Assembly: GCA_002786915.1 (NCBI GenBank) | Contig: PCUV01000092.1 | Span: 1 to 52,359, forward strand | DNA from: Comamonadaceae bacterium CG12_big_fil_rev_8_21_14_0_65_59_15 | GTDB lineage: Bacteria > Pseudomonadota > Gammaproteobacteria > Burkholderiales > Burkholderiaceae_C | DNA: 52,359 nucleotides | Reading direction: 5' to 3' | Shown: positions 35,853 through 44,394 of the stretch, in pieces | Position numbering within the stretch: position 1 is the first letter of the stretch | Layout of the letters: every line of letters starts with the position of its first letter | The notes under the pieces: model-generated | Database searches by the model: none | Seen by the model: only the letters and a program-made list of their open reading frames with translations | Told to the model about the DNA's origin: nothing | Translations under genes and position numbers: made by a program

Positions 35853-37746
35853 GGTCATCATGCTGAAGAAGTCCTGGAAAACGGTGGCCAGCGCAGCCAA
35901 CTATGTCGTTGACGACCTCAAAAAGGCATCCGAACAAGCAGAGCCCGGCCACTACGGTCCAGAAGATGGCGCCAATTACCTGGCGCGCGATGGTGTGCTG
36001 GAAGCTGCATCCTTCAACATGGAGGGCCTCAACCCCACTGACCCGGATGATCGCAGGCAAATCATCAAGTGGATGGACAGCACGGCGCGGGCCTGGGCGG
36101 CAAGATCAAGAGCCCATCCCAAAACCAATCCTTTTTATCACGTCGTCCTTTCATGGAAGGCTGGCGAGCAGCCGACCGTTGACCAGGCCGCGGTTGCAGC
36201 CGCCAAGGCGCTCAAAGCGGTTGGCATGGCCGACAACCAGGCATTTTTTGCGATCCACCGCGACAAAGATCACCACCACCACATTCACATCATTGCCAAC
36301 CGTGTTCACCCTGAGCATTTGATACTGACCGGGCCACCGCGCTATGACTTCCTTGTGCTGGACAAAACCTGTCGGGAAATCGAACTTGAACAGGGCTGGC
36401 AGCATGACAACGGCCCCCACGTGGTCATTGACGGTCAAATCAAGCGGCTGACGCATGCGCTGCGCCGCCAGCTTGGACTTGAAACCGACAAGTCACTTGC
36501 ACCGCATGCACCTGCCGTGAAGGCGCGCATGGGGGAAGTCAAGGCAGGACTGCCCTCACTGGCCGGCTGGCTCAACAACAAGGTTGCACCAGAGCTGGTG
36601 GCAACGCAGAACTGGCAGGAGTTCCATCGCGCATGCGTCGCCAGAGGCTTGCGTGTGGTGAAAGTCAAATCCGGCTTGATTTTCGAGACCGACATGCTCG
36701 ACAAGGCAACGCAAACCAAAGCATCGGCGGTGCACTATGCACTGAGTCTGGGGCGCTTGCAAAACCGATTTGGTGCGTACGAGCCGCCAGACAGCGCCAC
36801 GGCAACTGCCACATTGGCCAATGGGCCTGAATCCGGCTCCACTTACAACGACTATGTTGCCCGTATTGCCTGTGGTACTGACCCGGACTCGCAGGAACAT
36901 CCCGGGCGAACCGGGCGAGGAGCCCAGCGCGATCAGGCCAGATGGGATCGTGCCATCGCACGCACAGCACTTTTCGAGCAATACAAGACAGAAAAATACA
37001 CGGCCAAAGACAATCGCAAGGCCGCAAGAAATGACTTGCGGGTGCTTCACAGGTCAGAAAAAGCCGACTTGCTCCAACACCTTGCTGCTGCCAAAACCAG
37101 AACAGTGGCGCACCTGCATAACCAATATGGCAGCCAGATTGCCCGCCTATTGTGGGCGGCGCAGCGCACGGCGGCGATGGAAGACTTGGCAGACCGGCAA
37201 AAGCGTGAACGCCTGGCTCTCACCTATGCCAACGCGATGGAATGGTTGCCTTGGCTGGAGCGGCAGGCTGCATTAGGCAACGAGGCGGCAATCTCTGCCC
37301 TTCGCGGGCTTCGCTATCGCGCCCAGCGTGACAAATCCAAACAAAAGGCAGGCATCGAGGGCGAAGACCTCGGCCATACCGCCCCTGCAGCAAGCCGGGA
37401 AAACAGCATCAGGGGCACGGTACGACCCGACGACTTCGACATCCGCACAGCCCGGCTCAGGATCACTCCAGAGCACAGCATTGAATACCTTGACACCCAT
37501 GGCACGGTGCGACTGACCGACAGCGGACCGCGGATCGATCTAGCGCAAGAGGACGACCCACAAGCCATGCGCGCCGGGTTGCTATTGGCCTCTCAAAAAT
37601 ATGGGGGTGAAGTATTTGTCACAGGGTCACTGTCGTTTCGGGAAGCGGCGGCAACAGAAGCTCTGCAAATGGGTATCAAAGTGAAAAACCCGGAATTGGC
37701 ATTTTTAGCCGCTGAGAAGACAAGGGATAAAGAATTGGAATTATGA
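35842..37746 (+). CDS. MOBP-type relaxase with C-terminal LPD7-like domain
   Basis: A 634-aa DNA-transfer nickase. The N-terminal relaxase domain has the metal-binding three-His motif in HRDKDHHHHIHIIANRV (about residues 139-155); the catalytic Tyr is probably Y21 or Y46. A charged, helical linker (about 340-500) leads to a C-terminal region (about 555-625; IEYLDTHGTVRLTDSGPRID...GEVFVTGSLSFREAA) resembling the LPD7 domain found on large mobile-element proteins. The ATG at 35842 follows GGAAGG and gives the family-like start. It would nick oriT and pilot single-stranded DNA to the TraG coupling protein encoded near 52 kb. Confidence 0.92.
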   Translation: MLAKVIMLKKSWKTVASAANYVVDDLKKASEQAEPGHYGPEDGANYLARDGVLEAASFNMEGLNPTDPDDRRQIIKWMDSTARAWAARSRAHPKTNPFYHVVLSWKAGEQPTVDQAAVAAAKALKAVGMADNQAFFAIHRDKDHHHHIHIIANRVHPEHLILTGPPRYDFLVLDKTCREIELEQGWQHDNGPHVVIDGQIKRLTHALRRQLGLETDKSLAPHAPAVKARMGEVKAGLPSLAGWLNNKVAPELVATQNWQEFHRACVARGLRVVKVKSGLIFETDMLDKATQTKASAVHYALSLGRLQNRFGAYEPPDSATATATLANGPESGSTYNDYVARIACGTDPDSQEHPGRTGRGAQRDQARWDRAIARTALFEQYKTEKYTAKDNRKAARNDLRVLHRSEKADLLQHLAAAKTRTVAHLHNQYGSQIARLLWAAQRTAAMEDLADRQKRERLALTYANAMEWLPWLERQAALGNEAAISALRGLRYRAQRDKSKQKAGIEGEDLGHTAPAASRENSIRGTVRPDDFDIRTARLRITPEHSIEYLDTHGTVRLTDSGPRIDLAQEDDPQAMRAGLLLASQKYGGEVFVTGSLSFREAAATEALQMGIKVKNPELAFLAAEKTRDKELEL

Positions 37747-37878
37747 GTTTTAAAAACAACATCGTATTAATTTATCTATTAACTTTATAGCTACCATGAG
37801 TTAAAATAGATAATGACTTTATGCTGCTCAAAATAATAGTGAATCATATTTATTTTCATCTGATTAGATTACTTTCCC

Positions 37879-38175
37879 ATGACCAACAATCGTAGAACTA
37901 CAGCAAGACGCTGGATCAATAGCGCTGTATATCGGTACGGGCAAGTGGTCTTTCATGCCAAGTGGGCTCTTTGCATCGCAGTCACTTGCCTGGTCTGGGG
38001 AGGCGCGCTCTGGTTTGGGTCGCTAGCCTGGGATCAAAAGCAAGGTGCCATCCTGGCTCTGATGGGGTTTGGCGCATGGTTGACAGTTTGCAGATTTGTT
38101 TTTCCGGTATTGTGGTTTATATCTATCGAGGTCATAAAACGGTTATTTAGATATATTAATTATCGCTTCTTGTAA
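37879..38175 (+). CDS. Small membrane protein of unknown function
   Basis: A 98-aa protein with a basic N-terminus and two or three hydrophobic helices (CIAVTCLVWGGALWFGSLAW, then AILALMGFGAWLTVCRFVFPVLWFI). I do not recognise a family. It follows the relaxase gene by 132 bp of AT-rich, apparently empty sequence. Small membrane proteins in this position of ICEs sometimes act in entry exclusion, but nothing here proves that. Confidence 0.6.
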   Translation: MTNNRRTTARRWINSAVYRYGQVVFHAKWALCIAVTCLVWGGALWFGSLAWDQKQGAILALMGFGAWLTVCRFVFPVLWFISIEVIKRLFRYINYRFL

Positions 38176-38258
38176 AACTTTCTCTATGACGGGTAGATAC
38201 TGAATTACAACAATGATTCACATTTATTTCGCCATTCCAATCGATTATTTTTTTAAAA

Positions 38259-38441
38259 ATGATTACTTTTACGGTGGAAATGAATGAAGTACTGGCAAGC
38301 GCGCTGGCCCAATTTGGCAAGCGGGTTGGATTTTCAGAAATTCGCGGCAATGCAGTGAACGACTTTGAGGCGTACCTCATTCGAGATGCCCTCGACAGAG
38401 TGCGCATAGAGCTGGCAAACGCTGGTTTTTCTCCTCGGTGA
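38259..38441 (+). CDS. 60-aa protein coupled to the YiiX-like gene
   Basis: An acidic, helical 60-aa protein. Its stop codon overlaps the GTG start of the following gene (GTGA at 38438-38441), a sign of translational coupling. No named family is recognised. Confidence 0.6.
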   Translation: MITFTVEMNEVLASALAQFGKRVGFSEIRGNAVNDFEAYLIRDALDRVRIELANAGFSPR

Positions 38442-39013
38442 AGCCTACCAGCCGCATCGTGGTGGCCATGGTTTTCATGGTGACGGCCACTTTTTCCCGG
38501 GCAGAAACAGAGGCTTGGAGAGATCGTGTGGTTGCAGCAGTTCGACCCGGAGCCGTTGTGGCGCGGCGTGGCCTTGACAATGACCCCATCACGCAAGCGG
38601 TGCTTTTCGGCCAGGGTGGCGGCAAATGGAGCCATGTGGGCATCGCCGTGCAGTTGATACCGGATGGCCAAATCTACATTGAAAGTGCCATGCCAGGCGT
38701 TGGCACCAAGCTCGAAAAACCGGAGGTATTTTTCAGTGTCGAGCAGGCTTCCGAGGGTGAAGTGTTGTTGATGCCGGTGGACAAAGTGGATGCGTTTCAA
38801 AACGCTGCCAAATCGCTTTTGGGGCGGCCCTTTGACGACCAGTTAGCGCTGGATGATGACGGCAAGAAGCTCTATTGCACAGAGCTGGTGGCCATGGCAT
38901 TGCAAAGTGCTGGGGTGATCAAAAGTTTGCCAATGCGATCTGTTCCATTTTTGCCTCAAAAAGTCATTGCCCCTGACGATCTGGTTGCCGCAGTTCGCGC
39001 AACAGTGCTTTAG
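38438..39013 (+). CDS. Secreted YiiX/YebB-like NlpC/P60-type cysteine hydrolase
   Basis: A 191-aa protein with an N-terminal signal peptide (MKPTSRIVVAMVFMVTATFSRA), so probably periplasmic. It follows the permuted papain-like (C92/DUF830) pattern: catalytic His in KWSHVGIAV, an acidic residue in YIESAMPGVG, the LLGRPFDD segment and catalytic Cys in LYCTELVAMAL. Relatives act on lipids or peptidoglycan peptides. On a conjugative element it could help remodel the envelope or protect the host. It starts with GTG and overlaps the upstream 60-aa gene. Confidence 0.85.
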   Translation: MKPTSRIVVAMVFMVTATFSRAETEAWRDRVVAAVRPGAVVARRGLDNDPITQAVLFGQGGGKWSHVGIAVQLIPDGQIYIESAMPGVGTKLEKPEVFFSVEQASEGEVLLMPVDKVDAFQNAAKSLLGRPFDDQLALDDDGKKLYCTELVAMALQSAGVIKSLPMRSVPFLPQKVIAPDDLVAAVRATVL

Positions 39014-39338
39014 GAGCGAGGTTCGTTCGTAATCTGACCAATGAAGCCGCTCCATCCGGCGCAAAAACGCCACCAGTTCCGACCTGGTATAGCCACCTGA
39101 TGTGGCTACAAACTGTTGGGGCGTAACAACCGGCTAGGCAGCGTAACCAGTCATAGGATTTCAGACCTTGGGTCACTTTTGTTGGGCCATATGCTGACGT
39201 TCGCGAACGACAGGTTTAGAGTCGCTAAAGTTCACCCCCATGACCTACCTGATCACCAACGGACATCGACACCCATATGGTGCTCACACTCGCGAAAAGG
39301 CTGTGCGCTGACGGACCAGTGTCCATTGCGTACAAGGA
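39014..39338. other. Intergenic region between YiiX-like gene and cargo operon end
   Basis: No gene seen. It contains a perfect hairpin TAGCCAC-ctgat-GTGGCTA at 39090-39108 that could end convergent transcripts, though without a T-run. The rest appears to be degenerate sequence. Confidence 0.6.
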
Positions 39339-40232
39339 TCAAAGCTGATTAAGAATGCGCTGGCGGGCTGCATCATGCTCATCCTGCGTAATAGTGTCGT
39401 CCGCAAGTAATTTTGCCAGCCGCCCAAGTCTTTGCTTCGGGGACATGCCTGGGTCTGCTAAGGGTTGTTCGAGAATCTGATCATTAACAGTCTGAGTTGG
39501 TTGTTGCTCACTTTCGAAATCGTCCTCAATGCGCAGGACAACCCACCTCAGGGGCGTGTCAAGTGTGTCGGGATTCCAGCACTGCATGCGCGGACTCATG
39601 TGAATTCCCATTTCAGGATTGCCGAAGCTACCCCAACCGCGCTCATCCCCATCCGGCGCCTGCATGCGCTGACCGAGCCACTCACGCGCTTGCTGGTGTA
39701 AATCGCTTGCGCGAGATTCAATGCTGTCCAACGCGTCGCGAAATTCAACCATCTGCTTCCGCAGAAATCGTTGCGTGTCAAGACTCGTGATTCGATTCCT
39801 GAGCTTTGAGCTAGCGTTAGTTATTTTTGCCAATCGCCCTAAAGCCACATAGATGTTCCACGAATCGGGTGCTCCAGAATCTACAAATACATCTGAATAC
39901 TCCCGCACCCTCACATCAATCGCCTTTTGCAGATCACTCGTGGTGCGGTCACCAAGATATATGGTCAATTGCGCATAAGTTTCAGTTCCAAATATTGCAA
40001 CTTGAGGAAGAAAAGGGGTCATCTTCCTACTACTAGAGGCGACAATTCGCAAAAGCGAGACGACGAAGAGCATAAATTCTTGCTCTTGTTCCCTGGTTAG
40101 GGGCTCATGCTTAAAGACCTGACTTGCACCAAGTACGTCAGTGAGGGCATGATATAAATGTTCGGCATGCTGCCTGAGAATATCAATGACAATGCTGATT
40201 TCTGGCGATGTTTTCATATCGTGGACTTTCAT
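39339..40232 (-). CDS. 297-aa protein with C-terminal SHOCT-like domain
   Basis: Mostly helical, soluble, with no recognised N-terminal domain. The last 33 residues (PKQRLGRLAKLLADDTITQDEHDAARQRILNQL) fit the SHOCT short C-terminal domain, which is often an oligomerisation or adaptor module. A possible better start is the second Met (MKTSPEISIV, position 6). It is the last gene of the minus-strand cargo operon. Function unknown. Confidence 0.7.
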   Translation of the reverse strand: MKVHDMKTSPEISIVIDILRQHAEHLYHALTDVLGASQVFKHEPLTREQEQEFMLFVVSLLRIVASSSRKMTPFLPQVAIFGTETYAQLTIYLGDRTTSDLQKAIDVRVREYSDVFVDSGAPDSWNIYVALGRLAKITNASSKLRNRITSLDTQRFLRKQMVEFRDALDSIESRASDLHQQAREWLGQRMQAPDGDERGWGSFGNPEMGIHMSPRMQCWNPDTLDTPLRWVVLRIEDDFESEQQPTQTVNDQILEQPLADPGMSPKQRLGRLAKLLADDTITQDEHDAARQRILNQL

Positions 40233-40288
40233 GAATTTCTGGTGCCAGAATTACGGACGTTTATAAGTGAATTTCCAATTTGAAAGCC

Positions 40289-41401
40289 CTATGCGTTGCG
40301 CATAACTTGCGATACAGCGGCTACTAAATCAGAGCTGATTTGCTTGGCAATATTCAATAGTTTCAGCGACTCATCTGGACTCTGGAGCGAAGCCATTACG
40401 TACCCGATTTGGATCGATTTGCCATCGCGTGAAAACACAAACGTTGTTCTGGTTGAATGATGACTGTCCCAGTAGTTGACACTTTGAGCTTGAACGTCAA
40501 AGCCTCCGGGAAAGATGACCGGTTGCAGTTCAACACTCAAGTCATCACTATGTCGCCGCCTGATCGGGCCATTGACACTGCACAGCTTGTCAAGTAGGTC
40601 GGTCAGTCCGGCAAATGGCACGGTAATGAAAATCACATAGACCTCACGATGCAGGGTCCATGCCGAAGTCCCATCTGCAGCTGTCTCATGCACGGGCAGC
40701 CGAATGGGCATCAGCCCTGTGTCATTCAGCGATTTTTCAAAAACGACCATGGGATTGCTGGTCCATTGTGGTGCGACGCCCTCCAAATAGTTGATCACTT
40801 GCAACAGGCGCCTCGCTTCAGCGGAAAAGGGGTATGCCACATTTGCATCACTGATCTCCGAAAGCCATTCGCTGACAATTTCAATGTTTCGCACCGCCAC
40901 CGGAAATGCAATGGTTCTGAACGCACCATCGGGCATACCGCAGAATGAGGCCATATTCTCAGGTTGCTCAAAGTAAGTCAGTTGATACTTGGTCTCAAGG
41001 CTCTTTTTTGCCCGGCTGTCCCACTGGCTTGGAAACTGCATGTAGAGTCCCTGAAGAATAAATCTTTTCAGGCCGATCTTTTCGGGACAAATGCTAAAAC
41101 CCCCATCAATGCCGTCCCATGTCTGATGGATGTCATATCGTCTTTCGGCCTTACTGTATTTCAGTTTGAAGTGCGTTTCTTGTTCAGTACCTTGCCAAGT
41201 TGCTGTCCACCCATCGGTTGTCGCTGTGAATGACTCGCGGTCAAGCGCACCCAAAATCAAATAGGGTGGAAGGTCCTTGGCAGCGCGAACAGCCGACGGT
41301 GAAAATGTATCCCATGACAAATGAAGCCGGTTTGGCACATGGCGGTGAATGCCAATGATGCGAGGCAACTTGCTTTGCAATTGTTGAAGCGAATGATCCA
41401 T
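40289..41401 (-). CDS. 370-aa protein of unknown function in the PcfJ cargo operon
   Basis: A soluble protein without transmembrane helices or signal peptide. Secondary structure appears mixed, with a beta-rich first half (FTATTDGWTATWQGTEQETHFKLKYSKAERRYDI) and a helical end. No family recognised. The start ATG at 41401 lies 4 bp after the stop of a 22-aa ORF whose 3' end carries its AGGGAG Shine-Dalgarno, so translation of the two is likely coupled. 56 bp separates it from the SHOCT-like gene. Confidence 0.75.
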   Translation of the reverse strand: MDHSLQQLQSKLPRIIGIHRHVPNRLHLSWDTFSPSAVRAAKDLPPYLILGALDRESFTATTDGWTATWQGTEQETHFKLKYSKAERRYDIHQTWDGIDGGFSICPEKIGLKRFILQGLYMQFPSQWDSRAKKSLETKYQLTYFEQPENMASFCGMPDGAFRTIAFPVAVRNIEIVSEWLSEISDANVAYPFSAEARRLLQVINYLEGVAPQWTSNPMVVFEKSLNDTGLMPIRLPVHETAADGTSAWTLHREVYVIFITVPFAGLTDLLDKLCSVNGPIRRRHSDDLSVELQPVIFPGGFDVQAQSVNYWDSHHSTRTTFVFSRDGKSIQIGYVMASLQSPDESLKLLNIAKQISSDLVAAVSQVMRNA

Positions 41402-41404
41402 GCT

Positions 41405-41473
41405 TTAACTCCCTGTGGTTATAAATTTTGCCAATGTCATCGACGGTGGCAACACTGAATTCAGGCTGTTCAT
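41405..41473 (-). CDS. 22-aa microprotein or leader ORF
   Basis: Encodes MNSLNSVLPPSMTLAKFITT plus GS. Strong Shine-Dalgarno AGGAGA lies 6 bp upstream of its ATG. It is translated towards the 370-aa gene and ends 3 bp before that start. Immediately upstream is a 62-bp copy of the PcfJ gene's last codons, so the ORF begins at the same relative point as the 51-aa gene after pcfJ. It may be an authentic small protein or a leader peptide. Confidence 0.5.
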   Translation of the reverse strand: MNSLNSVLPPSMTLAKFITTGS

Positions 41474-41477
41474 AATA

Positions 41478-41539
41478 ATCTCCTGTTTAGCGCATTTGCC
41501 GAATTGGCCGGGTGCGCAATCTGGAACAAATCCCCCGTT
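41478..41539. repeat. Duplicated pcfJ 3'-end segment, orphan copy
   Basis: On the minus strand this reads NGGFVPDCAPGQFGKCAK in one frame, matching the C-terminus of the PcfJ-like protein (NGGFVPDCAPGHVGKSAK) with about 85% nucleotide identity to 41958-42020. In this copy it is not attached to any longer reading frame. Confidence 0.85.
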
Positions 41540-41560
41540 ACCTGGCGCTTGTGATGCAAA

Positions 41561-41776
41561 TCACCGTTCCGCAAGCGCCTGCTTAATCAGATTTTTCAAA
41601 ACCGTCAGTTCGTCACTGGTGAGGATCAAGTCAAAGTTTTTCTTGAACTCCAACGGATTTTTGGCCGAAGCCAGTCGGCTGCTAAAAGCCAACTGATAGC
41701 TTTGCTCAAGGCTTGAGATGGGGTTGATACCGACTTCACGAACAAAGTCACCAGTGCTGGCAAGGATGGTTTTCAT
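41561..41776 (-). CDS. 71-aa protein of unknown function
   Basis: Small, mostly helical (SLEQSYQLAFSSRLASAKNPLEFKKNFDLILTSDELTVLKNLIKQALAER). It lies 20 bp after the 51-aa gene in the same operon. Both small proteins share an E/EFK(D/K)-hydrophobic motif (SEFKDPIKF versus LEFKKNFDL), perhaps indicating common ancestry. No family is recognised. Confidence 0.6.
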   Translation of the reverse strand: MKTILASTGDFVREVGINPISSLEQSYQLAFSSRLASAKNPLEFKKNFDLILTSDELTVLKNLIKQALAER

Positions 41777-41796
41777 GGTTGATCTCGGTAGGTTGG

Positions 41797-41952
41797 TTAA
41801 ATGGAAAACTTGATCGGGTCTTTGAATTCGCTCGCCAGAATCCTGGGGTCAATTCTGGTGCAGTCAGGCAGTTTGATGCCAAAGGCACTTGCTGTGGTGC
41901 TCAGAATTTTCCGCAGGTTTGCGCTTTGCTCTGTCAAGTTGGTCGTAGTCAT
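41797..41952 (-). CDS. 51-aa protein coupled to the PcfJ-like gene
   Basis: Begins MTTTNLTEQSANLRKIL and ends SEFKDPIKFSI. Its ATG overlaps the pcfJ stop (ATGA at 41949-41952), so it should be translated by re-initiation after PcfJ. Such tight coupling makes it more likely to be real despite its size. No signal peptide or recognised family. Confidence 0.65.
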   Translation of the reverse strand: MTTTNLTEQSANLRKILSTTASAFGIKLPDCTRIDPRILASEFKDPIKFSI

Positions 41953-42965
41953 ATCTCAATTTCCGTTTTAGCGCTTTTGCCAACATGGCCGGGAGCGCAA
42001 TCTGGAACAAATCCCCCGTTTTGCTTTGCATTGACAACCGGCAGGGCCGTCACCGCCGCTTGCAAGCGCTTCTTCATTGCCACCGGCAGCATGCGATTCA
42101 TTGGTCCTAAGGCATTGACAAACGACCATTGATCGTTATGCCATTTGCAATGCAAGGTCGCTTCGCGTTTGGCAGCCAGACCTCGCACCGACAGCAGCAA
42201 TTCGTCACCTTTGGCACAACGTTTGCTCCAACTGCCAACACAATTTCGCATCAGCCGCCCTTCTTCAAGCAGTTCCGTAGTGCTGCCCATGGGCACCAAT
42301 TCCCAGTTGTCCCACAGTACTGTTTTGAACGGCACCGCCCAAGCAACGCCATTCACTGCGCGGCGTTCATCTTCCAGGGCACAAAACGCCAAACTTTTTT
42401 TGACCAGCCAGTTCCAGCCTTGTTGACGCTGGCTAATAGACAGTGCAGGCAAGCCGGGCTCAGTTAGCCAGTGAACAACCTGACTGACATCCATTTCTTG
42501 CTTGTCGCTGGGCTGCTCAAAGACGAGCTGAACCACTCTGGTCATGTGCCGAAGCTTGGGCATAACGCCACTCATCAGCCTGTAGTAGTCGGACTTGGGC
42601 CTGCCTGCATTACCGTACTCACCAAACAGCGCCTGTGCCAGCCATAGCGGAATCATGCGATCAACCGCGAGACCATTGAGCACCCTTAAAGCGTTGAGCA
42701 CCGCCAAGTGCCGCTTGCCGAAATAAAACTGGCGTACCAACGCGAGCACCTGGTCACCGTCCCTGAGTACCAGTTTCCACAAACTGGGCGTCAAGCCTTT
42801 GGAACGCAGGTAGCGTTTGAGGCGTTGCAGTGGTTCACCGCGTTGCGGAAAATCAGGTGCCAAACACAGCACGGTAAAAATGCCCAGTGCTGCCGGTGCC
42901 AGAGTCCGCACCTCCCGTAACTCGGCTTTTTGCCGCTCCATCAAATCAACGTCAGTCGAACTCAT
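41949..42965 (-). CDS. PcfJ-like protein
   Basis: A 338-aa homologue of PcfJ, a protein first noted on the enterococcal plasmid pCF10 and widespread on mobile elements; its biochemical activity is not established. The hallmark segment is near residues 225-310: LLEEGRLMRNCVGSWSKRC, LLLSVRG, EATLHCKWHNDQWSFVNALGPMNR. It has an extra C-terminal tail NGGFVPDCAPGHVGKSAK that recurs as DNA at 41478-41539. I choose ATG 42965, preceded by AAGGA; ATG 42980, which overlaps the upstream stop, is the alternative. It lies directly behind the HDAC-like gene. Confidence 0.85.
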   Translation of the reverse strand: MSSTDVDLMERQKAELREVRTLAPAALGIFTVLCLAPDFPQRGEPLQRLKRYLRSKGLTPSLWKLVLRDGDQVLALVRQFYFGKRHLAVLNALRVLNGLAVDRMIPLWLAQALFGEYGNAGRPKSDYYRLMSGVMPKLRHMTRVVQLVFEQPSDKQEMDVSQVVHWLTEPGLPALSISQRQQGWNWLVKKSLAFCALEDERRAVNGVAWAVPFKTVLWDNWELVPMGSTTELLEEGRLMRNCVGSWSKRCAKGDELLLSVRGLAAKREATLHCKWHNDQWSFVNALGPMNRMLPVAMKKRLQAAVTALPVVNAKQNGGFVPDCAPGHVGKSAKTEIEI

Positions 42966-42979
42966 GTATCGTCCTTTCA

Positions 42980-43832
42980 TCAACCCAAAATCGCGGTATG
43001 CAAGCGCGCTGTTTCCCGGTGCAAGGCAAGAACGGGCTCACGCTTTTGCGCCTCAGTCAAACCTTTGGCCAGTTGATAGCCACCCGCCAAATTCCAAACC
43101 AGAGGCTTGTGGCCAAGCCGTTCAAACACCGTCCGATCCCGCCAGCTCATCTGTTTAGTGGTCAAAATGCCGCCCAATGGGTGATCAATGTGCGGGTCGG
43201 CACCCGCCTGGTACAAAATCAGGTCGCAGTTTTGGCAGCGGCTGATGGCTTTCTCCAGCCAGGCTTCAAACCGGCCAGCTTGCGCATCCTCTGCGTAGTA
43301 AAAATGCTTGCCAAACGTGTGGTGCTCAATCCAGTTGATGCGGCGTTGCGAGATGATGTCGTCCGTGCCGTTACCGTAATGGGCAGCAATCAATGATCCC
43401 CACGCGGTTGACCAGATTGGCCTCCTTGAGCGCCAGGGCCGCCACCATCAAACCGTTAAAAGTGCAATAGGCCATGGCCGTGTTGAAGGTTGCATGGTGA
43501 AAGCCACTGGTGGGTGAACAAACCGCCTCACGGTGCAAGACAGCATATTCAGCCGCCGCCACCATCGAGCCAGACGTGTAGGGCAGAGATGCGGCAACAT
43601 CCGCATCACGGGTACCAAAGCCGTTGTCAATTTCGCAGGCAAGCACCTTGCGCACAAATGCTGCGTCGTGTGCCAATGCAATGATCTGGGCATCGACCGG
43701 CTCAAACGAGCATATTTCCATGTTGATCTTGGAATCAATTTTCCAGTCGGCCACGATCAGGCGCGGTTTGAGCGCCGATGGCGAATAACTCTGCGAAGTG
43801 GCTACTTGCTCCGGACGATAAATGACTTTCAT
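42980..43832 (-). pseudogene. Histone deacetylase/acetylpolyamine amidohydrolase homologue, frameshifted
   Basis: Two overlapping frames together cover one HDAC-superfamily enzyme of about 285 aa, which would remove acetyl groups from acetyl-lysine or acetylpolyamines using zinc. Frame 1 (43832-43371) has GFHHATFNTAMAYCTFNG, the paired catalytic His region, and ends at GIIDCCPLR. Frame 2 (43393-42980) opens at AAHYGNGTDDII and holds GADPHIDHPLGG, with the zinc Asp. The break falls in the D-x-D-x-H zinc motif: restoring two bases near 43385 would give IDCDAHYGNG. Good Shine-Dalgarno (AAGGAG) precedes frame 1. It could be a recent mutation, a sequencing error, or a programmed shift. Confidence 0.85.
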
Positions 43833-43930
43833 CTGGCAACTCCTTTTTGTTTACGGTGCATGAACATCAACTCAGTCAGTCGGCTTAACAGAGACCAAAG
43901 GGAGGGTTGCATTGCCTCCCTTTGGCGGTG

Positions 43931-44332
43931 TTACGCCCGTTTGAGCGTCAGTAGTGGGCGGTGCCAGCCGCCAATGTGGCCATCGTTGGCAGCGATGGGG
44001 GTTTGGGGTTTTTGACTGACTGCGGGCTCTTTGGCAGTGCCCTCAACCAGCCGGAACTCCTTGCGCCTGGCTGCTAACCCTTTCGGGTCGGCAGCCACTT
44101 GCCCGGCGTCGCGTAATGTGGCCTCACGCTTTTCTTGGTTGCTGGCCTTCTTTGAGACCTTCACCATTTGTCTGGCTTGGTATGCCGTTAGCCTCTCCTG
44201 GACTCTTATCACCAACCTTTGTTTTTGAAGTGGCCCCAGAGTGGGGTCATTCATTAACCGGCTGGCTTGTCGACCCAGAGACCGAATGACGGAGTCACTG
44301 GAGAGGCACTCGATGAAATGGTGGTTAGACAT
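43931..44332 (-). CDS. Small basic protein heading the cargo operon
   Basis: A 133-aa protein starting MSNHHFIECL after a good AAGGAG. It is rich in Arg/Lys and Gln in the middle (QKQRLVIRVQERLTAYQARQMVKVSKK), and ends with a Pro-rich tail. It may bind nucleic acid, but no domain is recognised. It precedes the HDAC-like gene by 98 bp and is the first long gene of the minus-strand operon. Confidence 0.65.
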   Translation of the reverse strand: MSNHHFIECLSSDSVIRSLGRQASRLMNDPTLGPLQKQRLVIRVQERLTAYQARQMVKVSKKASNQEKREATLRDAGQVAADPKGLAARRKEFRLVEGTAKEPAVSQKPQTPIAANDGHIGGWHRPLLTLKRA

Positions 44333-44394
44333 GTTTTGCTCCTTTGCGTTACGTCTGAACACACCGCGATGACGCATCTGGAAAGAACCTAAGC

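Noticed and set aside
43371..43393. Programmed +1 frameshift in the HDAC-like gene as the preferred explanation
   Set aside because: No slippery sequence, internal stop-codon pause or downstream structure is obvious, and a shift there would still lack the zinc-binding Asp; mutation or sequence error is more likely.
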